From NCBI RefSeq assembly GCF_003595215.1, contig NZ_QYZP01000002.1, positions 248,001-312,000 on the forward strand: a stretch of 64,000 bases of DNA, in the 5' to 3' direction. The translations under genes and the position numbers were made by a program. Below, piece after piece: positions 58,848 through 64,000 of the stretch. The notes under the pieces were generated by a model that was not told where the DNA came from, ran no database searches, and worked only from the letters and a program-made list of their open reading frames with translations. Source of the stretch: Nesterenkonia natronophila. Its GTDB lineage: Bacteria > Actinomycetota > Actinomycetes > Actinomycetales > Micrococcaceae. Position 1 is the stretch's first letter. Each line of letters begins with the position of its first letter.

Positions 58848-58921
58848 CGCGGGGTGGAGCAGTTCGGTAGCTCGCCGGGCTCATAACCCGGAGGTCGCAA
58901 GTTCAAATCTTGCCCCCGCAA
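58848..58921 (+). tRNA. Initiator tRNA-fMet (anticodon CAT)
   Basis: The 74-nt gene folds as a full cloverleaf. The acceptor arm CGCGGGG pairs with CCCCGC but leaves C1 opposite A72, the unpaired end that marks bacterial initiator tRNA. The anticodon stem carries three consecutive G-C pairs (GGG-CTCATAA-CCC), the second initiator hallmark; the anticodon is at 58882-58884. The T arm contains GTTCAAAT. The 3' CCA is not encoded. Its position at the border of an accessory-looking segment makes it a candidate integration site. Confidence 0.96.
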
Positions 58922-58926
58922 CGATG

Positions 58927-58970
58927 AAGGGCCGCTGACTAGGAGTTTTCCTAGAACAGCGGCCCTTTTT
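58927..58970 (+). terminator. Terminator of the tRNA-fMet gene
   Basis: AAGGGCCGCTG (58927-58937) pairs with 58957-58967, with an inner CTAGGA/TCCTAG pair extending the stem. A run of T follows (CCCTTTTTCTTT). It lies five bases after the tRNA. Confidence 0.92.
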
Positions 58971-59006
58971 CTTTGCCTTCAAGAGTCATCCAAGCTCTAG
59001 ACCAAG

Positions 59007-59385
59007 CTCTAGGGTTATAGGAACAAGAGTGTGTGTGTCTCGGGTGTGTCAGGGTTGTCCGGCCCAGCCTTTGCGGGCCTATAGTCCTGCTTCAGCGATG
59101 GCTTCGGTGCCGTTGGTCTCTGGGCCCTGAGATTCTTCCTGGGGGACAGTTACGCTCGAGGTTTCGACAGTCTGCTGCCAGTGGCGTTGAGCTAGTGACC
59201 AGGGGTCGTGTGGGTGTTCCGTGAGGGTGTTGAGTAGCCAGCTTCGTGGCGCATACACCACAGACCGGATGATTGCGAGGATTAGTCACTGAACATGCTC
59301 TCAGGGCATGTTCAACCCCCACGTCGGCGCTATATCAAGCCTCTAGCGCCATCTTGTACACACTGTTGTTCCTATAACCCTAAAG
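59007..59385. mobile_element. MITE-like element with 28-bp terminal inverted repeats
   Basis: The left end (59007-59034) and the reverse complement of the right end (59358-59385) agree at 26 of 28 positions, both containing AGGGTTATAGGAACAA. The enclosed element is 379 bp. It is too short for a transposase, and the best internal frame (59079-59261, minus) has no recognised product, so it is either a non-autonomous element or a decayed insertion sequence. It also holds a stem-loop GAACATGC/GCATGTTC at 59291-59313. No clear target-site duplication was seen. A direct repeat AAGCTCTAG (58992-59000 and 59004-59012) overlaps the left end. Confidence 0.6.
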
Positions 59386-59550
59386 CGTCCACTGCCTGGT
59401 TATCTACTGTCGATTGCTAGTCGGTGTCTCCCACCTGCTGACTGTGTCGTTGTGGTTCACCTACGCCATCTCTGTGGCCGACAGGGGGCGATCTAAGGCG
59501 TGAAACGGCATGTGTTAATTACGTTCCTCGATGATCGGGTGTTGGTTTGA
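59386..59550. other. Intergenic stretch without gene
   Basis: About 165 bp between the inverted-repeat element and the palindrome upstream of the next gene. I see no coding sequence or structured RNA in it. TTTGAC at 59547-59552 could be a -35 box for the gene at 59628. Confidence 0.4.
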
Positions 59551-59568
59551 CCTCGCATGGATGCGAGG
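59551..59568. promoter_or_regulatory. 18-bp palindrome upstream of the unknown gene
   Basis: CCTCGCAT-GG-ATGCGAGG is a perfect palindrome with a 2-base centre, 59 bp before the ATG at 59628. Its size and position suit an operator, possibly for autoregulation; a two-base loop makes it unlikely to be a terminator hairpin. Confidence 0.5.
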
Positions 59569-59627
59569 CGGGAGGGCGAAAGAAAAACTGACCTAACTGC
59601 CAGTACGCATGAGAGAGGAAACCGGTC

Positions 59628-60185
59628 ATGTCTGATCGAGACATCAGAGTTTACGGTCCCAACTACGACACTGAGCACCTGAGCGTTGACCTCGATAAGA
59701 AGGTTCGCACCCTCGGGGGTGCCTCAATCATTATCTTCGGTGAGGATCCGGTTCTCCGAGCTATGCAGGCGCAGGCGCTTGCGAACACGTGGGGGCTGAA
59801 ACTGATGAAGAACCCCATCAAAGCCGACGCCCAGCATAATCCTACTGAGGGTCTGACGGTTGGTTTGCATTGTGTGGAGCCTACGGTTGCTGCCGACGGG
59901 TTCGTGCACAACTGGGTGCTCAACGCAGCCGTTGAGGGTCCCAGGATCATGGTCATTGACGTCGCTGAGGGAACTGACATTGCGGTCTCCGCCTTGAAAG
60001 TCTGTGCGTTATTCGTGAAAGTGGGAGGCCCAGACTTGCCTTCAGCTGGTATAGACAGTGGAACGTCGGTGCAAGATGGCGACTCTAACGTTCAGTCGCC
60101 AAACTTATGCACCGGTTATACCGGTATGAACGCATACTCCTCTCTAATGAGCCTGAGGAGCAGAAGCGGATCACCTGGGGCTTGA
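59628..60185 (+). CDS. Hypothetical protein of unknown family
   Basis: A 185-residue reading frame preceded by GAGAGGAAAC and an ATG. Residues 1-130 look like real protein: alternating hydrophobic strands (GASIIIFGED, PRIMVIDVAEGTDIAVSAL) and helices. I recognise no domain. The last 55 residues are Ser/Gly-rich and less convincing. There the DNA contains an 8-bp stem-loop (60077-60101), and another frame becomes more protein-like (RYERILLSNEPEEQKRITWG, from about 60089). A frameshift or decayed 3' end is therefore possible. It lies between the inverted-repeat element and the convergent nuclease gene. Confidence 0.5.
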   Translation: MSDRDIRVYGPNYDTEHLSVDLDKKVRTLGGASIIIFGEDPVLRAMQAQALANTWGLKLMKNPIKADAQHNPTEGLTVGLHCVEPTVAADGFVHNWVLNAAVEGPRIMVIDVAEGTDIAVSALKVCALFVKVGGPDLPSAGIDSGTSVQDGDSNVQSPNLCTGYTGMNAYSSLMSLRSRSGSPGA

Positions 60186-60223
60186 GATTGAGTCGTCTGG
60201 TCGACCGGCTCCTATGTAGTTGC

Positions 60224-61402
60224 TCAGTCAGCTGGGATTGCCTTCAGCACAGCGTCTCGCAGCCGCAAGTCATCTGGCCCAAGTCCGGCTATGGCTTCGG
60301 ATAGAGTCACCTCGGTTTGGGAGATCACGCGGAAGCCTTCCTTGCGGGGTGAGTCAGCGACAAAGATTCGTGAGTAATCAGGAGTGGAGACAAGCCCAGG
60401 GGTCCAGTCCACTGTAGTCACAGCTGTCGGCCCGAAACGAAGGGTCACATGGGCATCGTCATCACTGGCGCGTCCCAGTTTGACTGACCATTCCCACTGA
60501 CCCTGCCAATTCGAGGTCACGCGATCGAAATGGTCCACCCCCAACGCTTTATTGACCTGGTCCAGCAGCTGTGTCCGGGCGAAATCCCGCAGTGAGGCTT
60601 TCACCTGGCGGAGGGTTCTGCGGCCCTCCTCGAATTGCCGGCGAGCATGTTCAGCCACGATGTCGGCAAACTCCTCGGCTGCACGATCGCGTCGGGAGGC
60701 CCCGTAGCGGGATGACTCTCCGGTCTCACACATGATCTTGATGAAAGCGAGCTGATCGTCGAGATTCACTGCTGCTGGTCCTTCCACGAATTGGTGAAAC
60801 ATCTGTTGGAGAAAGAAGTGTTGCTCAGGGTGCCTGCCACGCCAGGACCGATCTCGCGCCACATAGTTCTTCAGATCGCTGAGGAGTTCGGAGTAGGTGA
60901 CGACGACCGCCTGTTCCCACCCATCCTTCAGAAGATGGGGCATATGTCGCATACACAGAAGGACGACCACGGCCCTGCGCCGGTCCCCGGCAGCATGGGC
61001 GAGATAGCGGTAATAGTCATGCCCGTGGCCGTCAGAGGTTCCGTAATTCTCGATGGCCAGGGCGGCATCACTGCGGACAAGGAGCAGGTCGGCGATATCC
61101 ATGCCTGACTGCTCATCACTTTCGGTCTGGACCTCTTGGAAGACTCGGTAGCCGGTGGCTGGGAGCTTTCGCTCCTGCGATAGAGCTCCGTTGACTCGTG
61201 AAAGAAAGATCCGCTGGAAAACATCCCCTAGCTCATGGGTGGCGTCTTCTCGCATCAGCCAGGCGAAGACATTGGAGAGCTGTTTCTCGTGAGTGCCGTG
61301 ATGCATCACTCGGAAGACGTTGAACTCCTCCGCCAAGCTTCGTGACAGCCCAGGCAGCAGCCTCGTGACAAAATCGGTCACTGACCTTTGGTCTGCAGAC
61401 AT
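60224..61402 (-). CDS. PD-(D/E)XK nuclease superfamily-like protein
   Basis: A 392-residue protein. KQLSNVFAWLMR and DIADLLLVRSDAALAIENYGTSDGHGH (split here as DIADLLLV, then ALAIENYGTSDGHGHDYY) match the layout of PD-(D/E)XK family nucleases with the acidic D and E strands. The position of the usual ExK lysine reads ENY. The second half is a mixed helical and beta region without named domain. It is on the same strand as hsdR, 160 bp downstream of its stop, so it may belong to the same defence cluster. Its stop is 38 bp from the convergent unknown gene. Confidence 0.6.
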   Translation of the reverse strand: MSADQRSVTDFVTRLLPGLSRSLAEEFNVFRVMHHGTHEKQLSNVFAWLMREDATHELGDVFQRIFLSRVNGALSQERKLPATGYRVFQEVQTESDEQSGMDIADLLLVRSDAALAIENYGTSDGHGHDYYRYLAHAAGDRRRAVVVLLCMRHMPHLLKDGWEQAVVVTYSELLSDLKNYVARDRSWRGRHPEQHFFLQQMFHQFVEGPAAVNLDDQLAFIKIMCETGESSRYGASRRDRAAEEFADIVAEHARRQFEEGRRTLRQVKASLRDFARTQLLDQVNKALGVDHFDRVTSNWQGQWEWSVKLGRASDDDAHVTLRFGPTAVTTVDWTPGLVSTPDYSRIFVADSPRKEGFRVISQTEVTLSEAIAGLGPDDLRLRDAVLKAIPAD

Positions 61403-61562
61403 AGAACCAGCCTATCTAGGTGCGAGCCCTACGGTCTCGCTTGGCCTCACGTCGACTCTCCGCTTATCAAACTGCCTGCCCCGGGTTACTACTGAACGTC
61501 CCTGGGTTTCTTGGAGAGTCACGTCAAGGACGGAACCAAACCCAGTACGGTTCAAAACCCAC
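61403..61562. other. Gap between hsdR and the nuclease gene
   Basis: 160 bp with no open frame of note and no clear terminator hairpin. The nuclease gene could be transcribed from here or by read-through from hsdR. Confidence 0.4.
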
Positions 61563-64000
61563 TTATTCGCTGAGACCTTTGAACCGTTCAAAGTAGGTGT
61601 TGAGCTTGTCAATGACGGTCTGCTTCTTTGCTCCGTGGGTGTTGGCCCGGGAGAATCGTGAGCTGCGTTGGGCGAAGAGCGTGTTGATCCGTGTGCCGAC
61701 CGCGGGGACAGCCCCGTCGCGGAAGGCATCAGCGACCAGCGACTCGGTCTCCTCGGGCTTGAGATTCTCTTCGTCAATGAGAGTGTGCAGCTCCTCAGTA
61801 CGCTTCTGTTCGATGTAGGAGCGCCACTCATCCTCGACCGTACCGGTGATGGAGACTTTGTCCACGAACTGCAGGATGAGGTCTTTCTTGTTCCGCAGGC
61901 TGGGGCTGGCATCGACGGAGCGTTCAATATCGGCTCGGATTTCTTTGTCTTCGTCTCCGCCAGCGTGGCGTTTCTTATCCACCAGCATGAGGATGTAATC
62001 GACATTGACCTCATCTTGGCGGGCGAGTTCGATCTCGAAGACCACGTCCTCATGAATCTGGGCTTTCTCGCCCTCAGCTGCTTCCCGGTACTGCCGGTGC
62101 AGTTCCAAATAGACGCTCTTCCGGTCCTGAAACTCAGCGTCGGGCAGCGGGTTATCAGCAGCGAAGTCATCGAAGCTGGTCAGGATGTTGCGCAGCCTCA
62201 TGATCTTGCCCTGCAACCTGATCAGGTCTTTCTGAGCTTCCTCGCTGGCGGGTATCTCCGTCGGGTCGGGGTACTTCGTGCGCAGCTCCTCCAGTGTGTT
62301 GGAGAACTCCTCCAAGTACTCTGCATACGGTTTCAGGAGTACGACGCCGCCGGCGTCTTTGTTGCCGAAGAGGGCTAGGGCGTCGTCGGTGGCTTGCTTG
62401 AGGTCGCGGAAGCTTACGATGTTGCCGTAGGTCTTCACCGAGTTCAGGATCCGGTTGGTCCGCGAGTAGGCCTGCACAAGCCCGTGATACCGCAGGTTCT
62501 TATCCACCCACAGGGTGTTCAGAGTGGTGGCGTCGAAGCCGGTGAGGAACATGTTGACCACTACTGCCATGTCCAGCTCGCGGTTCTTCAACCGGGCGGA
62601 GAAGTCCTTGTAATAGCCCTGGAAGCCCTCGCTAGTGGTGTCCCAGCTGGTGGAAAACATGTCATTGTAATCCTGAATCGCGTCCTCTAAGAAGGTGCGG
62701 GAGTCAGTGTCCAGCTCGGTGGGGTCGAAGCGTTCCTCTGGCAGAAGCCCGTCGGGTTGGGCTTCGTTGGGCGCGAAGCTGTAGATAATACCGATCTTCA
62801 GCGGCTGATAGCTGGGGTTCTCAGCTTGCCGTTCCAACTGTGCCTTGCCGAAGGTGTTGTAGTACTGTTTCGCCGCTTGGATGCTGGAGGCAGCAAACAG
62901 CGAGTTGAAGCCACGCAGCGCGGTGTCCCTGCGGTCTTCCTGCACTCGACCTTTACCCCGTACGACAGCTTCCACATTGCTGACTTGCCGGAACCGGTAC
63001 GTCTGAGCGTCGCGTTTGGTCTTCTGATCGAAGTGCTCCAACACATAGTCGACCACACCGCGGATACGGGTCGGGTGCATCAGCGCGGCCTCGGTGTCGA
63101 TAGCGGAGACCTCACTGTCTCCGCCCCCGGGCTTCACCGCGATGGTGTTGATGTAATCAATCCGGAACGGCAACACGTTCTTATCCCCGACAGCATCGAC
63201 CACGGTGTAGGTGTGCAGCTTCTCCCCGAAGGCCTGCTCCGTGGTCTTCAGCTGCGGGTTCCCACCCCCGGAGGAATTATCAGCAAAGATCGGGGTGCCG
63301 GTGAACCCGAAGAGGTGATACTTCTTGAAGCTCTTGGTGATGGCGGTGTGCATGCCTCCGAACTGGGACCGGTGACACTCATCAAAGATCAACACCACAT
63401 GCTGACCGAACGCCGGGTGCTTCGGGTTCTGCTCAATAAACCGGGAGAGCTTCTGGATCGTGGTCACAACGATCTTGGAGGTCGGGTCCTGCATCCGCTG
63501 CCTCAAATGGGCAGTGTTCTCCGTGCCGTCGACGGCACCTTTTTCGAACCGGTCATACTCCCGCTGGGTCTGATAATCCAGATCCTTGCGGTCCACCACG
63601 AACAGCACCTTCTCCACCGTCTCCAGCTTCGACGCCAGCTGGGCGGCTTTGAAGCTGGTCAGGGTCTTCCCCGACCCGGTGGTGTGCCAGATATACCCAC
63701 CAGCGGCCACGGTACCGTAACGCTTATAGTTCGAGGCGGTTTCGATCCGACGTAGAATCCGCTCAGCCGCGACGATCTGGTAGGGCCGCATCACCAACAG
63801 ATTCTGATCCACGTCGAACACGCAATACTTCGTGAGGATATTCAACAGCGTGTGCTTAGCGAAGAACGTCTTCGTGAACCCCACCAGGTCCGTGATCGCC
63901 TTGTTGTTCGCATCAGCCCACCAGGAGGTGAACGCATAGGAGTTCGACGTCTGCTTCCGAGACCTCCCCGAGGCTCTGGCCGCATGCAGGTGCCCATCCC
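61563..64000 (-). CDS. hsdR: Type I restriction enzyme R subunit, HsdR (5' end outside window)
   Basis: About 812 codons are visible and the frame stays open to the window edge, so the N-terminal nuclease domain lies outside. The visible part starts within the region leading to the motor (SNSYAFTSWWADANNKAITD). Then come Walker A WHTTGSGKTLTSFK, DECHRSQFGG, FGFTGTP and the motif VI region YSRTNRIL, all of the EcoR124I/HsdR translocase. The C-terminal helical domain ends in FERFKGLSE. With HsdM and HsdS (off-window) it would cleave unmethylated DNA after translocation. It reads leftwards toward the nuclease gene. Confidence 0.95.
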   Translation of the reverse strand, partial: DGHLHAARASGRSRKQTSNSYAFTSWWADANNKAITDLVGFTKTFFAKHTLLNILTKYCVFDVDQNLLVMRPYQIVAAERILRRIETASNYKRYGTVAAGGYIWHTTGSGKTLTSFKAAQLASKLETVEKVLFVVDRKDLDYQTQREYDRFEKGAVDGTENTAHLRQRMQDPTSKIVVTTIQKLSRFIEQNPKHPAFGQHVVLIFDECHRSQFGGMHTAITKSFKKYHLFGFTGTPIFADNSSGGGNPQLKTTEQAFGEKLHTYTVVDAVGDKNVLPFRIDYINTIAVKPGGGDSEVSAIDTEAALMHPTRIRGVVDYVLEHFDQKTKRDAQTYRFRQVSNVEAVVRGKGRVQEDRRDTALRGFNSLFAASSIQAAKQYYNTFGKAQLERQAENPSYQPLKIGIIYSFAPNEAQPDGLLPEERFDPTELDTDSRTFLEDAIQDYNDMFSTSWDTTSEGFQGYYKDFSARLKNRELDMAVVVNMFLTGFDATTLNTLWVDKNLRYHGLVQAYSRTNRILNSVKTYGNIVSFRDLKQATDDALALFGNKDAGGVVLLKPYAEYLEEFSNTLEELRTKYPDPTEIPASEEAQKDLIRLQGKIMRLRNILTSFDDFAADNPLPDAEFQDRKSVYLELHRQYREAAEGEKAQIHEDVVFEIELARQDEVNVDYILMLVDKKRHAGGDEDKEIRADIERSVDASPSLRNKKDLILQFVDKVSITGTVEDEWRSYIEQKRTEELHTLIDEENLKPEETESLVADAFRDGAVPAVGTRINTLFAQRSSRFSRANTHGAKKQTVIDKLNTYFERFKGLSE

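Noticed and set aside
59079..59261. 60-codon minus-strand frame inside the inverted-repeat element
   Set aside because: It has no recognised product and no good ribosome-binding site; it could be a transposase remnant but I cannot support that.
61668..63755. Several plus-strand frames opposite hsdR
   Set aside because: They are shadows of the conserved hsdR frame, without homology.

Overview
The window is chromosomal DNA from a high-GC Gram-positive bacterium, most likely order Micrococcales (family Micrococcaceae or a close relative such as Nesterenkonia, Yaniella or Enteractinococcus). This rests on an actinobacterial acyl-CoA carboxylase cluster (accD5-accE-maf-accA3), an actinobacterial coproporphyrin-type haem cluster with ChdC, a GatCAB operon, AdnAB and UvrD2 helicases next to UPF0182/PDZ-Lon/DUF2342 genes (gene content known from the Mycobacterium tuberculosis Rv3193c-Rv3202c region), and frequent GTG starts with 4-8 bp gene overlaps. 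The genus is inference; many proteins are rich in Asp/Glu, which would fit a halotolerant member.

Layout. 1-500: end of a His-rich metal-binding protein and a zinc-free L36 paralogue (rpmJ2) behind a Zur-like box. 923-4325: universal stress protein, an SDR, and a copper pair (membrane protein plus CopC). 4342-13092 (minus): methyltransferase, purU, a remnant of serine dehydratase, an M50 peptidase, a PQQ-type sugar dehydrogenase and the acyl-CoA carboxylase operon. 13255-21373 (plus): SDR, biotin ligase, PH-domain protein, class III adenylate cyclase, PP2C phosphatase and gatCAB. 21657-28518: Na+/alanine symporter, then (minus) fructosamine-kinase-like, inositol-phosphatase-like, ligA and a baeRF/Vms1-like gene. 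28644-37698: haem genes hemA (minus) and hemE-cgoX-chdC-hemC-hemD-hemB-hemL (plus); the ferrochelatase gene is not in the window. 37734-58727: an exonuclease, adnA-adnB, a PNPOx-like protein, an MFS pump, a phosphotransferase, uvrD2, a YgjP-like peptidase, a ThiF-like protein, DUF2342, PDZ-Lon and UPF0182.

At 58848-58921 lies an initiator tRNA gene. To its right the character changes: a 379-bp element with 28-bp terminal inverted repeats, an unrecognised gene behind a palindrome, a PD-(D/E)XK-type nuclease gene and the 3' part of hsdR (type I restriction), which runs off the window. This looks like the edge of an accessory or defence island.

The most interesting regulatory signal is a 17-bp palindrome, TTCTAC-N5-GTAGAA. 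It occurs three times in the window, always intergenic: before the copper pair, between hemA and hemE, and before chdC. At two sites it overlaps a TAGAAT -10 box next to a leaderless or near-leaderless GTG start. This suggests one unidentified regulator joining haem synthesis to the CopC locus. A CRP/GlxR-like site precedes the alanine symporter, in a window that also encodes an adenylate cyclase. All functional calls come from reading sequence and remembered family features; no database search was run.
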